A stretch of DNA of 64,000 nucleotides from Gammaproteobacteria bacterium (lineage in GTDB: Bacteria; Pseudomonadota; Gammaproteobacteria; Steroidobacterales; Steroidobacteraceae). The notes beneath the pieces are model-generated. The model was not told the DNA's origin. It did no database searches and was given only the letters and a program-made list of their open reading frames with translations. Of the stretch, positions 9,169-17,853 are shown in pieces (positions within the stretch are counted from its first letter, which is position 1; the number at the start of each line of letters is the position of its first letter). The position numbers and the translations under genes were made by a program. The DNA lies in assembly GCA_016707425.1 (NCBI GenBank), contig JADJHU010000004.1:1-64000 (forward strand), read 5' to 3'.

Positions 9169-10413
9169 ATGCAGAGGACAGCCAACATGAAGAGATTTCG
9201 CGGGATGAGGATCCTTGTCAGTGCCCTGCTGGCTTTGGGCGTGTTCGGTCTCGTGGTGCCGCAGGCGGGGGCGCAGGAGAAGCACCCATCGGTGAGCCGG
9301 TCGTTCGCCAAGCCACTGAAGGCCGCGCAGGACGCCATGAACGAAAAGAAATATCCCGAGGCGCTTGCCAAGCTGCGGGACGTTCAGGGGATGTCGGGCG
9401 CGACGCCCTACGATCAGTACGTGACCAACGAACTGCTCTACTTCGTGAATGCCAAGCTGGGGGACGAAGCGGCAGCGACGCGTGCCCTCGAAGCGAACCT
9501 CGACTCGCCCTACCTTGCACCGGCGGACAAACCCGCCCGGGTCCGTGCGCTCGCACAGCTCAATTACAAGCAGAAGAACTACGCGAAGGCCATCGACTAC
9601 GGCAATCGGGCGATCAAGGGCGGCTTCGCGGACGCGGACATGATCACCCTCGTCGCGCAGGCGTACTATCTCTCGGGTGACAACAAGGGCACGCGCCGGC
9701 TCCTCGAGGACATCGTCGGGGATCAGCTGAAGCGCGGGCAGAAGCCGAGTCAGAACCATCTGCAGCTGATCCTGAGTGCGTGTCTCAAGCTCGAGGATTC
9801 GGCCTGCACGACGACTTCACTCGAGCGGCTCGTGCAGTTCTACCCGAAGCCCGAGTACTGGCAGAACCTGACCTACTCCCTGTTCCAGGACAACACGAAC
9901 AGCGACCGGCAGATGCTGAACGTCTACCGGCTCGCCAATGACGTCGACACGCTCAAGCGCCCCTCCGACTATATGGAGATGGCTCAGCTGGCGATGGAGC
10001 AGGGATCGCCCGGGGAGGCACAGGCCGTCCTCGAGAAGGGGCTGGCGAAGAATGTGTTCACCGAGGCGCGCGACGCCGACCGAGCCAAGCGGCTTCTGGA
10101 GACGGCCAAGAAGCAGGCCGTGAGCGACCGGGCGGCGCTGCCTGCGATCGAGAAGGACGCCAAGACCGGAGAAGCCAAGGTCCGGCTGGGGCAGGCGTAT
10201 CTCAGCTACGGGCAGTATGACAAGGCGATCAGTCTGATCGGCGCCGGCATCAAGGATGGAGGGCTCAAGAGCGCGGATGAGGCGAACCTCCTCTATGGCA
10301 TTGCGCTCTACAAGGCGGGTCGCAACGATGAAGCCGTGAAGGCCTTCAAGGCCGTGCAGACGGATCCGAAGTTCGCGCGCCTCGGCAAGCTCTGGGCGTT
10401 GCACGTCAGCTGA
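9169..10413 (+). CDS. Secreted tetratricopeptide-repeat protein of the TonB cluster
   Basis: 414 aa from ATG 9169 (GAAGGAAG upstream); a second ATG at 9187 is also possible. A signal peptide is evident (RILVSALLALGVFGLV then PQAGAQ), so the protein is periplasmic or lipid-free secreted. The rest is mostly helical with degenerate TPR units, for example around residues 55-80, 128-150 and 330-390 (LGQAYLSYGQYDKAISLI, LLYGIALYKAGRNDEAVKAF). TPR proteins are often encoded next to tonB-exbBD in gammaproteobacteria and are thought to assist the complex. The exact role here is unknown. Confidence 0.82.
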   Translation: MQRTANMKRFRGMRILVSALLALGVFGLVVPQAGAQEKHPSVSRSFAKPLKAAQDAMNEKKYPEALAKLRDVQGMSGATPYDQYVTNELLYFVNAKLGDEAAATRALEANLDSPYLAPADKPARVRALAQLNYKQKNYAKAIDYGNRAIKGGFADADMITLVAQAYYLSGDNKGTRRLLEDIVGDQLKRGQKPSQNHLQLILSACLKLEDSACTTTSLERLVQFYPKPEYWQNLTYSLFQDNTNSDRQMLNVYRLANDVDTLKRPSDYMEMAQLAMEQGSPGEAQAVLEKGLAKNVFTEARDADRAKRLLETAKKQAVSDRAALPAIEKDAKTGEAKVRLGQAYLSYGQYDKAISLIGAGIKDGGLKSADEANLLYGIALYKAGRNDEAVKAFKAVQTDPKFARLGKLWALHVS

Positions 10414-10457
10414 CGATCCCTCGGGACGCGGATGTGACCGCGTCCTCCGCTCGCTTC

Positions 10458-10487
10458 GAGGGCCGGGGAAGCAGTTCTCCGGCCCTC
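10458..10487 (+). terminator. Terminator-like hairpin after the TonB cluster
   Basis: GAGGGCCGG (10458-10466) and CCGGCCCTC (10479-10487) form a 9-bp perfect stem with a 12-nt loop, 45 bp after the TPR gene. Only a short T-rich stretch (GTTTGT) follows, so it may be a weak intrinsic terminator or a stabilising 3' hairpin. Confidence 0.45.
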
Positions 10488-10576
10488 GCCGTTTGTGCGC
10501 GGTCTCCCGGGAGCCGAATCGGGCTCCGGCACGGGGCTGCCGAGGCGAGCGACCGACCCCGGACGGCCGTGCTTGC

Positions 10577-10582
10577 TAGAAT
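10577..10582 (+). promoter_or_regulatory. -10 box ahead of the arn genes
   Basis: TAGAAT, a 5/6 match to the sigma-70 -10 box, 52 bp before the first arn gene. The -35 region (CCGACC, 18 bp upstream) is poor, which would fit an activated promoter. I cannot identify a PmrA-type operator with confidence. Confidence 0.4.
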
Positions 10583-10633
10583 CGGACCGTACTCGTTGCG
10601 TCCCCGTCACGCCGACTCGGGAGCCTGCCGCTC

Positions 10634-11002
10634 ATGAAGGTGTCCGACTTCACCATCATCTCTGTGGGTGTCGTGCTCAATGCACTGGCCCAGCTCGGTC
10701 TGAAGGCTGCGACCCGCGGTGTCGGACCGCTCAGGCTCGTTCCGGGGGAGTGGGGCCAGCTGGTCGCGATCCTGGCCGTGCCGGCATTGTGGTGGGCGCT
10801 CATCGCGTATGCCGTCAGCGTCGGAGTGTGGATCATCGGACTCTCACGCGTGCCGGTCGGGCAGGCGTATCCGCTGCTCTCCATGGGCTATGCGCTCAAT
10901 CTCTTCCTCGCCTGGCGACTGATCGGCGAGGTGCCGAACATCCAACGCATCGTCGGCGTGCTGATCATCATCCTGGGAGTGGTTGTGGTGGCGCGCTCAT
11001 GA
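10634..11002 (+). CDS. SMR/EamA-like membrane protein, ArnE/ArnF-type flippase subunit
   Basis: 122 aa with four predicted transmembrane helices (about 5-25, 40-65, 72-92, 98-118), the size and fold of small multidrug resistance proteins and of ArnE/ArnF. E. coli needs an ArnE-ArnF pair to flip undecaprenyl-phosphate-aminoarabinose to the periplasm; only one such gene is present here, so it may act as a homodimer. It heads arnB-arnC-arnA(N)-arnD and overlaps arnB by 4 bp, which supports the assignment. Confidence 0.75.
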   Translation: MKVSDFTIISVGVVLNALAQLGLKAATRGVGPLRLVPGEWGQLVAILAVPALWWALIAYAVSVGVWIIGLSRVPVGQAYPLLSMGYALNLFLAWRLIGEVPNIQRIVGVLIIILGVVVVARS

Positions 11003-12141
11003 AGCCATTCATCCCCTTCACGCGGCCATCGATCGATGAGGAGACCATTGCGGGCGTGGGGGAAGTGCTGCGCTCGGGCTGGATCACCTCCGGGCCGCAG
11101 GTCAGCGCCTTTGAAGCCCGGCTGTCCGAGTATTTTGGCGGGCGCCCGGTGCGGGCCTTCAACTCCGGGACCTGCACGATGGAAATCGCGTTGCGCATCG
11201 CGGGCATCGGTGTCGGGGACGAAGTCATCACCACACCGCTTTCGTGGGTGGCCACGAGCAATGTCATCCTCGAAGTCGGGGCGCGGCCCGTCTTCGTGGA
11301 CGTCGATCCGGGCACCCGCAACATCGACCTCGAGCTCGTCGAGGATGCCATCACTCCGGCGACGCGGGCGATCCTCCCTGTGGATCTCGCGGGTCTCCCG
11401 GTCGACCGCGAGCGGCTCTACGAGATTGCCCACCGGCATGAGCTGCGGGTGATCGAGGACGCGGCGCAGTCCATGGGAGCGCAGTGGCGGGGGCGGCGCA
11501 TCGGCTCTTTCGGGGACTTCGTCTCGATCAGCTTCCATCCCAACAAGAACATCACCACCATCGAAGGCGGCTGTCTCGTGATGACTTCGGAAGCCGACGC
11601 GAGGCTCGCCGAGCAGTACCGGCTGCAGGGGGTCGTGCGTTCCGGATTCGATGGCATGGACGTCGAGGTGCTCGGCGGAAAGTTCAACCTCACCGACGTC
11701 GCCGCACGGGTGGGGCTCGGACAGCTGCCCCACCTGGAAGCCTTCAATGCCCGGCGCCGCGCGCTGGCAGCGGCTTATTTCACCCGGTTCGAAGAGCTCC
11801 GGCTGGCCGAGCTGGGTTTGCAACTGCCCGTAGCGGACTTCGAGCAGAGCAACTGGCACATGTTCCAGGTGGTCTTGCCGGAGGCACGCCTGAGAGTCGG
11901 GCGTGCGGTCATCATGGAACAGCTCCATGCCTCTGGGATCGGCAGCGGGGTTCACTATCCGCCGATCCATCTGTTCGCTCTCTACCGGAGGATGGGGTAT
12001 GGCCCGGGGGATCTGCCACGCGCCGAACACATCGGTCGGAACATCCTCACGCTGCCGCTGTTCCCGCAGATGTCGCTCGCGGACGTCGAACGTGTCACCG
12101 AAGTCTTTGCGGCCATCCTGAAAGCCAACTGTCAGCCGTGA
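10999..12141 (+). CDS. arnB: UDP-4-amino-4-deoxy-L-arabinose aminotransferase (ArnB type)
   Basis: 380 aa, DegT/DnrJ/EryC1 PLP aminotransferase. It transfers an amino group from glutamate to UDP-4-ketopentose, giving UDP-Ara4N. The PLP lysine is K183 in HPNKNITTIEGG; the family start FTRPSIDEETI and VIEDAAQSMGA are conserved. The ATG overlaps the upstream stop by 4 bp (ATGA) and the stop overlaps the arnC GTG. The family is broad, so the Ara4N role rests mainly on the surrounding arn genes. Confidence 0.88.
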   Translation: MKPFIPFTRPSIDEETIAGVGEVLRSGWITSGPQVSAFEARLSEYFGGRPVRAFNSGTCTMEIALRIAGIGVGDEVITTPLSWVATSNVILEVGARPVFVDVDPGTRNIDLELVEDAITPATRAILPVDLAGLPVDRERLYEIAHRHELRVIEDAAQSMGAQWRGRRIGSFGDFVSISFHPNKNITTIEGGCLVMTSEADARLAEQYRLQGVVRSGFDGMDVEVLGGKFNLTDVAARVGLGQLPHLEAFNARRRALAAAYFTRFEELRLAELGLQLPVADFEQSNWHMFQVVLPEARLRVGRAVIMEQLHASGIGSGVHYPPIHLFALYRRMGYGPGDLPRAEHIGRNILTLPLFPQMSLADVERVTEVFAAILKANCQP

Positions 12142-13142
12142 GCACCTCGGGCTCCGAGATCAGACTCTCCGTCGTCATTCCGGTCTTCAACGAAGAACCG
12201 GGCCTTGGGCAGCTCTTCGAGCGGCTGTATGCCGCCCTCGACGCTCTGCGCATCCGCTACGAGGTGATCTTCGTGGACGATGGCAGCAGTGATCGCTCCC
12301 CGGCTATCCTGCGTGACCAGTTCGCGAGGCGGCCCGATGTGACGCGCGTGATCCTCCTGGCTCACAATGCGGGCCAGCACATGGCCATCATGGCCGCGTT
12401 CACGCGCTCGCGCGGCACATATGTGGTGACGCTCGATGCGGACCTGCAGAACCCGCCGGAGGAAATCTCCCGTGTGCTGGCAGCACTGGACGAAGGTGCC
12501 GACTACGTCGGGACGGTGCGCAGGCGCCGACGGGACATCTGGTGGCGGAGGAAGGCTTCGCAGTTCCTCAACCGCGTGCGTGAGAAGACAACCCGGATCT
12601 ACATCACGGACCAGGGATGCATGCTGCGGGGCTACCACCGGACCGTGGTGGAGGCCATCCGCAGGTGCAACGAAGTGAGCACCTACATTCCTGCGCTGGG
12701 TTACGTCTTTGCCCAGCGCCCTGTCGAGATCGACGTCGACCATGCGGAGCGTCTGGCTGGAGAGTCCAAGTACTCGCTCTATCGCCTGGTCCGCCTCAAC
12801 TTCGACCTGATGACCGGATTTTCGGTCGCACCGCTGCAGGTCTTTTCCATGGCGGGCCTGCTGACCGCGATCGCGTCCCTCGGGTTCGTCGTCCTGCTCG
12901 CGGTCCGCCGCCTGGTGGTCGGGGCTGAGGTCGAAGGCGTGTTCACGCTGTTCGCAGTGGCGTTCTTCCTGATCGGCGTGCTGCTGCTGGGGCTGGGCGT
13001 GCTCGGTGAATATATTGGCCGCATCTACGAGCAGGTTCGGCAGCGACCGCGCTATACCATCGCTGCGGTGCTGGAGGACGGTGGCGGGATGGAATCCGGT
13101 CCGCCCATCGAGTGCGCGCACCGCCGTGAGGGCGCGGAGTGA
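12138..13142 (+). CDS. arnC: Undecaprenyl-phosphate 4-deoxy-4-formamido-L-arabinose transferase
   Basis: 334 aa from GTG 12138, which overlaps the arnB stop. It is a GT2 glycosyltransferase: RLSVVIPVFNEEPGL at the start, VDDGSSD, and the DxD-type LDADLQNPPEE at about residue 100. Two C-terminal transmembrane helices (about residues 235-260 and 272-298) are followed by GEYIGRIYEQVRQRPRY, as in ArnC/GtrB proteins. It attaches Ara4FN to undecaprenyl phosphate on the cytoplasmic face of the inner membrane. It overlaps the next gene by 4 bp. Confidence 0.92.
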   Translation: MSTSGSEIRLSVVIPVFNEEPGLGQLFERLYAALDALRIRYEVIFVDDGSSDRSPAILRDQFARRPDVTRVILLAHNAGQHMAIMAAFTRSRGTYVVTLDADLQNPPEEISRVLAALDEGADYVGTVRRRRRDIWWRRKASQFLNRVREKTTRIYITDQGCMLRGYHRTVVEAIRRCNEVSTYIPALGYVFAQRPVEIDVDHAERLAGESKYSLYRLVRLNFDLMTGFSVAPLQVFSMAGLLTAIASLGFVVLLAVRRLVVGAEVEGVFTLFAVAFFLIGVLLLGLGVLGEYIGRIYEQVRQRPRYTIAAVLEDGGGMESGPPIECAHRREGAE

Positions 13143-14116
13143 GCGCGCGCGCCGTCGGTTTCGCGTACGGCGACATGGGGATCCGGTGTCTGTCGACCGT
13201 GCTGGACGGGGGCATCGATGTCCCGCTGGTGGTGACCCATGCGGATGATCCGCATGAAGCACGCTGGTTCGGGAGCGTGGCGGACTTCGCGCGCGGCAGA
13301 GCCATCGCGGTCGTGACCCCGGAGAATCCGAACACGGCGGACCTTGCGCGTCAGATCGCCGTCCTGACGCCAGCTTTTCTGTTTTCCTTCTACTATCGCC
13401 AGATGCTCGGACGAGAGCTGCTCTGCCTTGCATCCCGCGGCGCGCTCAACATGCACGGCTCCCTCCTGCCGAAGTACAGAGGCCGCGCACCCCTGAACTG
13501 GGCGATCCTCAGCGGTGAAGCCGAGACGGGCGTGACGCTGCACTACATGGAGGAGCGTCCGGATGCCGGCCCCATCGTCGACAGCGAGGCGGTTCCGATC
13601 CTGCCGGACGAGACTGCGATCGATGTGTTCCGGAAAATGACCGAAGCCGCCGTGCTCGTATTGCGTCGCTCTCTGCCCGGTCTCACAGAAGGTACGGCAC
13701 CCGCGCGCCCGCAGGATCTGACGGCGGGCAGCTATTTTGGGCGCCGGAGCCCCGAAGACGGCATCATCGACTGGAGCCAGACGGCGAGACGCATTCATGA
13801 TCTGGTGCGTGCCGTGGCACCACCTTATCCCGGCGCGTGGACTGCTTTCGATTCGCACCTTCTGAAGATCACGCGCACCCGCATCGATGCAGGAGAGGCC
13901 CGGGGAGTGCCGCCCGGCCACCTGTGCGCGCGCGGCGGCCGGCTGTTCGTGGGCGCAGGCGATCACCAGTTCGTCGAAATCACCGCGCTCGAGGTCGACG
14001 GCGCCTCCACGGATCCGGAGGCGTTCGCGCGCCGGTTCGCCGGGCCGCGTGGCGGGCGGCCACTTGCGCTGCATCGGCCGTCCCGGCTGTCGCGACTCTC
14101 ATGCACCTTGCCCTGA
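13139..14116 (+). CDS. arnA: UDP-Ara4N formyltransferase (stand-alone ArnA N-terminal half)
   Basis: 325 aa from GTG 13139. It formylates UDP-Ara4N using 10-formyl-tetrahydrofolate. Catalytic residues matching E. coli ArnA N102, H104 and D140 are visible as N104 and H106 (NMHGSLLPKYRG) and D142 (MEERPDAGPIV). It ends after the formyltransferase C-terminal domain; the dehydrogenase half that is fused in E. coli ArnA is missing. That half is a separate gene at 15067-16110 on the other strand. The stop overlaps arnD by 16 bp. Confidence 0.9.
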   Translation: MSARAVGFAYGDMGIRCLSTVLDGGIDVPLVVTHADDPHEARWFGSVADFARGRAIAVVTPENPNTADLARQIAVLTPAFLFSFYYRQMLGRELLCLASRGALNMHGSLLPKYRGRAPLNWAILSGEAETGVTLHYMEERPDAGPIVDSEAVPILPDETAIDVFRKMTEAAVLVLRRSLPGLTEGTAPARPQDLTAGSYFGRRSPEDGIIDWSQTARRIHDLVRAVAPPYPGAWTAFDSHLLKITRTRIDAGEARGVPPGHLCARGGRLFVGAGDHQFVEITALEVDGASTDPEAFARRFAGPRGGRPLALHRPSRLSRLSCTLP

Positions 14117-15017
14117 AGGTGGACGTCGACACGTACCGCGGCACGCGCGAGGGTGTGCCGAACCTCCTTCGCCTGCTCGAGCGATTCGGGCTGCGGGCGA
14201 CGTTTCTCTTCAGTCTGGGGCCGGACCACACGGGACGGGCGCTGCGGCGCGTCTTCCGCCGGGGCTTCCTGACGAAGGTGAGAAGGACTTCTGTCGTGCG
14301 CCACTACGGGATCAGGACCCCTGCTGTACGGCACGCTCCTGCCCGGGCCCGACATCGGCCGGCGCTGCCGTGAATGGCTGGTGAGCGTGCGCGATGCAGG
14401 GCGAAGTGGGCATTCACTGCTACGACCACATCCGCTGGCAGGACCGCGTCGCCACCGCCGACCCGGTGTGGACCGAGAGGGAGATGCAGCTCGCCGCAGA
14501 GCGTTTCGCCGATGTGTTCGGGACCCGCGCACAGGTGCATGGCGCAGCGGGATGGCAGATGAATGCGATGGCGTTCGAACTGACCGAACGCATGGGTTTT
14601 CGTTACGCGTCCGACACGCGGGGTTCGGGACCCTTTTTCCCCATTGCGGGTGACCGTATCGTGCGCTGTCCGCAACTGCCGACGACTCTGCCCACGCTCG
14701 ATGAGCTCATCGGACGCGAGGACGTCATCGGCCCGGACCCGGTCGCGCATCTGCTGGATCTGGCACGCGCTGACCAACCGATGGGCCACGTCTACACCCT
14801 GCACGCCGAACTCGAAGGCATGGGCCTGCGCCCGGCGTTTGCGCGGCTGCTGGAAGGGTGGAGGGCACAAGGCTGGACACTGGGTGCCCTCGATGACTAT
14901 TGCGCCCGACTCGAGGTGGGCCGCCTGCCGGCCTGCAGGGTAGTGGCCGGTCGTGTGGAGGGTCGATCCGGTACGCTCGCACTGCAGGCCGCTCGGGCAG
15001 AGGGAGCAGGCGAGTGA
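14101..15017 (+). pseudogene. arnD: Ara4FN deformylase arnD, interrupted by two frameshifts
   Basis: The ArnD polysaccharide-deacetylase sequence is present but lies in three frames. Frame one (14101 to about 14312) gives KVDVDTYRGTREGVPNLL and LFSLGPDHTGRAL up to RHYG. Frame two (about 14318-14395) gives PLLYGTLLPGPDIGRR. Frame three (about 14398-15017) gives EVGIHCYDHIRWQDR to the end. Each junction is repaired by removing one base (near 14311-14320 and near 14396-14402). Metal ligands and the HCYDH motif are intact, so the loss is recent or the indels are sequence errors. If real, the locus could not deformylate the lipid-linked sugar. Confidence 0.82.
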
Positions 15018-15066
15018 ACCGGCGCGACCGTGCCGCGAACCCGTCGCGTGCAGTCTCCAGCGGGCA

Positions 15067-16110
15067 TCAGTTCAACAGGGCGCGCGCATCCCGCATGCGG
15101 TCACGGTAGAAGTCGAAGGTGCGCCGCAGCGCTTCGTCCATGCCGATGCGGGGCACCCAGTCCAGCTCCGTGCAGGTATTGTCGATCCGGGGCACCCGGT
15201 TCTGTACATCCTCGTAGCCCGGGCCGTAGTAATCGGCCGCGCTGACGTCGATCAGCCGTACGCGCTTCGCAGAGTCCGCATATTCCGGATATTTCTCCGC
15301 CAGCGCGATCATCGTCTCGGCCAGCTCCCGGACGGTCACGTTGTTGTGCGGGTTGCCGATGTTGTAGATCTTGCCCGTGGCGATCCGATCCTTGTTCTCG
15401 ATGATCTTCATCAGGGCGTCGATGCCGTCGTCGACGTGCGTGAAGGACCGCTTCTGTGATCCCCCGTCCACCAGCCTGATGGATTCACCACGCACGATAT
15501 TGCCGAGGAACTGGGTGAGCACCCGCGAGCTGCCTTCCTTCGGGGTATCGATGGAGTCCAGCCCGGGTCCGATCCAGTTGAACGGCCGGAAGAGCGTGAA
15601 GTCCAGGTTGCGCTCGTAACCGTAGGCGTAGATCACGCGGTCCATCAGCTGCTTGGAGCAGGCGTATATCCAGCGTTGCTTGCTGATCGGGCCATAGACG
15701 AGCTGCGAGTGGGCCGGATCGAAGGCCTCGTCGGGGCTCATGCCGTACACCTCGGAGGTCGAGGGGAATACCAGGCGCTTTCCGTACTGGGCGGCGGCAC
15801 GAACGATCGGCAGGTTCGCTTCGAAATCCAGCTCGAACACGCGCAGCGGCTCGCGGACATACGTGGCAGGGGTTGCGATGGCCACGAGCGGCAGGATCAC
15901 GTCGCACTTCTTGATGTGATAGGCGGTCCACTCCCGATTGATCGTGATGTCTCCCTCGAAGAAGCGGAAGCGTCTGTTGTCCATGACGTCCTGCAGACGA
16001 TCGCAGTTCATGTCCATCCCGTAGACCTCCCAGGGAGTGGCCTGCAGGATGCGGCTGACGAGATGATGGCCGATGAAGCCGTTCACGCCGAGAATCAGGA
16101 TTTTTTTCAT
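15067..16110 (-). CDS. arnA: UDP-glucuronic acid decarboxylase (stand-alone ArnA C-terminal half)
   Basis: 347 aa, short-chain dehydrogenase of the ArnA C-terminal type, oxidatively decarboxylating UDP-glucuronate to UDP-4-ketopentose with NAD+. It begins with the Rossmann motif GVNGFIGHHLVS (residues 8-19). It has STSEVYG (S119, E120, matching the catalytic Ser/Glu of ArnA), a YxxxK motif (YACSK) and QKRSFTHVDDGIDAL. It is translationally coupled to arnT (4-bp overlap) and faces arnD convergently with a 49-bp gap. Together with the formyltransferase at 13139 it makes up a complete split ArnA. Confidence 0.92.
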   Translation of the reverse strand: MKKILILGVNGFIGHHLVSRILQATPWEVYGMDMNCDRLQDVMDNRRFRFFEGDITINREWTAYHIKKCDVILPLVAIATPATYVREPLRVFELDFEANLPIVRAAAQYGKRLVFPSTSEVYGMSPDEAFDPAHSQLVYGPISKQRWIYACSKQLMDRVIYAYGYERNLDFTLFRPFNWIGPGLDSIDTPKEGSSRVLTQFLGNIVRGESIRLVDGGSQKRSFTHVDDGIDALMKIIENKDRIATGKIYNIGNPHNNVTVRELAETMIALAEKYPEYADSAKRVRLIDVSAADYYGPGYEDVQNRVPRIDNTCTELDWVPRIGMDEALRRTFDFYRDRMRDARALLN

Positions 16111-17834
16111 GGGGTGATCGCGATCAGTGAGGGTTCCGCATGCAGGACCCGCATGGGCAGGTTCATCCGGCGCAGGTCTTCGTAGGCGGAGGCATCCACA
16201 AATGCGACTGCGTCACCTTCTGTGCGCCACGCGGCGGCGAAGCGCTCGAGGTCCGGGATGAAGAGCATGGGTTCCTGGTTCAGTCCGAATTCCATCTCAC
16301 CCCGATACCTGACGAGCGTGCATGTCCTGCCGAGATAGAACGGAATCGACTGATGGTAAGAGTTTACACAATAGAGCCGTGTGCGCGCGGTCAGGCGAGG
16401 CTGCACGGATGCGATCATCCGCGAAACGCTCTGCCTGGTGGGGAGTTTCTCCACACTTGCCAGGAGCAGCGCGCTGAAGAGCATCGAGCCTGCGGCTGCC
16501 ACCCATGCCGCGGCGAGCACACGGCCGCGCACGGCCAGTATCGCAGCGAGTGCCGTGGCGAGTGCGACGGCCCATGCAGACGTGATCAGTCCGGTGCGAG
16601 CCTGTCCCCCCGATTCCCACAGCGTCGCGGCAATGCCCGGCCAGAGGGCCACGGCGGTTCCCGCGAGCGCGATTAGCAGCCAGAAAGCGGCCGCGGCGGC
16701 CAGGCTCCAGGCCAGGGGCCGCGCGGGCAGGCGGGCCAGCAGCCGGCCAGCGAGCAGGGCAAGCGCCGGAAACAGCGGCAGGATGTACGGGATCAGTTTT
16801 GACTGGGAGAGGCTGAAGAACAGGAAGACAAACACGACCCAGATCGTCAGCAGCTGGGCGACGCGATCCTGCGTGCGCCAGGATCGCCAGGCGTCCAGGG
16901 CCAGCAGTGGCAGGAGCGGCGTCCACGGCAGGAAGCCGGCGAGAAGGAACGGGATGAAGAAGGCGTCGGAGTGATAACGGTCATGGACGCGCGTCAGGAA
17001 GCGCGCAAAGTGCTCGTGAATGAAGAAGAACCGCGCGAACTCCGGGTTGTGCTGCGAGACCGCGAGCAACCACGGCCCCGCGATGGCGACCAGTGCGAGC
17101 AGACTCCACCAGGGTTTCGATCGCCAGATGAGCTGCCAGTCCCGAGTCACGAGCACATAGATCCCCGCCACGGCGCCAGGAATCAGGATGCCGATGAGAC
17201 CCTTTGACAGGAAGGCGAGCGCGACGCCCGCGGCCAGCAGTGGCACGGCCTGCCAGGGCGGCGAGGACTCCCTGCGCCGGTCGGTGAGCAGGACGAGACC
17301 GCTCAGCGCCATCTGCAGGGTGAAGGTCAGCCCCATGTCGAGCGTCGAGACGTGCGCCAGGACCACATACATCAGCGACCCGGCCTGCACCGCGCCCGCC
17401 AGGAGGGCGGTCCGGGACCCATACTGCCGCGCAGCCAGCCAGACGGTCAGCAGGATGCCGAGAAAGCCCGTGAGTGCCGCCCACAGCCGCGCGCTCCACT
17501 CGGACGTCCCGAAGAGCTCATAGGTGGCTGCAGTCGCCCAGTACTGCAGGGGCGGTTTTTCGAAGTACTTGATGCCGTTCAGACGCGGCGTGATCCAGTC
17601 GCCCGAGCGGGCCATCTCGCGCGGGATCTCTGCATATCGCCCTTCATCGGGCTCGACCAGTCGGTGCGTTCCAAGCGTGCCGAACCACCCCACGAGAAAG
17701 ACCGCGAGTGACAGCAGGAGCGCTGGGGAGAGTCTTGAAATGGCAGCCAAGATGTCAGCTTCCCTCGGGCGGCATGAGCCCGATTCCGGTGGCATCGGAG
17801 GGTAGGACGGGCCCGGCGGGAAAATCAGTCGCAA
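16107..17834 (-). CDS. arnT: Undecaprenyl phosphate-Ara4N:lipid A aminoarabinosyltransferase (ArnT family)
   Basis: 575 aa, GT83-type inner-membrane glycosyltransferase. About a dozen transmembrane helices follow a first loop carrying the conserved acidic VEPDEGRYAEIPREM and KYFEKPPLQYW motifs seen in ArnT/PMT enzymes. It transfers Ara4N to lipid A phosphates on the periplasmic face, giving polymyxin resistance in studied species. The first 35 residues look like an extension; ATG codons a little downstream are possible starts. It is the first gene of arnT-arnA(C). Confidence 0.87.
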   Translation of the reverse strand: MRLIFPPGPSYPPMPPESGSCRPREADILAAISRLSPALLLSLAVFLVGWFGTLGTHRLVEPDEGRYAEIPREMARSGDWITPRLNGIKYFEKPPLQYWATAATYELFGTSEWSARLWAALTGFLGILLTVWLAARQYGSRTALLAGAVQAGSLMYVVLAHVSTLDMGLTFTLQMALSGLVLLTDRRRESSPPWQAVPLLAAGVALAFLSKGLIGILIPGAVAGIYVLVTRDWQLIWRSKPWWSLLALVAIAGPWLLAVSQHNPEFARFFFIHEHFARFLTRVHDRYHSDAFFIPFLLAGFLPWTPLLPLLALDAWRSWRTQDRVAQLLTIWVVFVFLFFSLSQSKLIPYILPLFPALALLAGRLLARLPARPLAWSLAAAAAFWLLIALAGTAVALWPGIAATLWESGGQARTGLITSAWAVALATALAAILAVRGRVLAAAWVAAAGSMLFSALLLASVEKLPTRQSVSRMIASVQPRLTARTRLYCVNSYHQSIPFYLGRTCTLVRYRGEMEFGLNQEPMLFIPDLERFAAAWRTEGDAVAFVDASAYEDLRRMNLPMRVLHAEPSLIAITP

Positions 17835-17853
17835 CCACTGCGAACCACCTCAG

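Noticed and set aside
10434..10637. Possible small gene between the TPR gene and the arn operon
   Set aside because: Covers the terminator-like hairpin and the -10 box; composition is Arg/Ser-rich noise.
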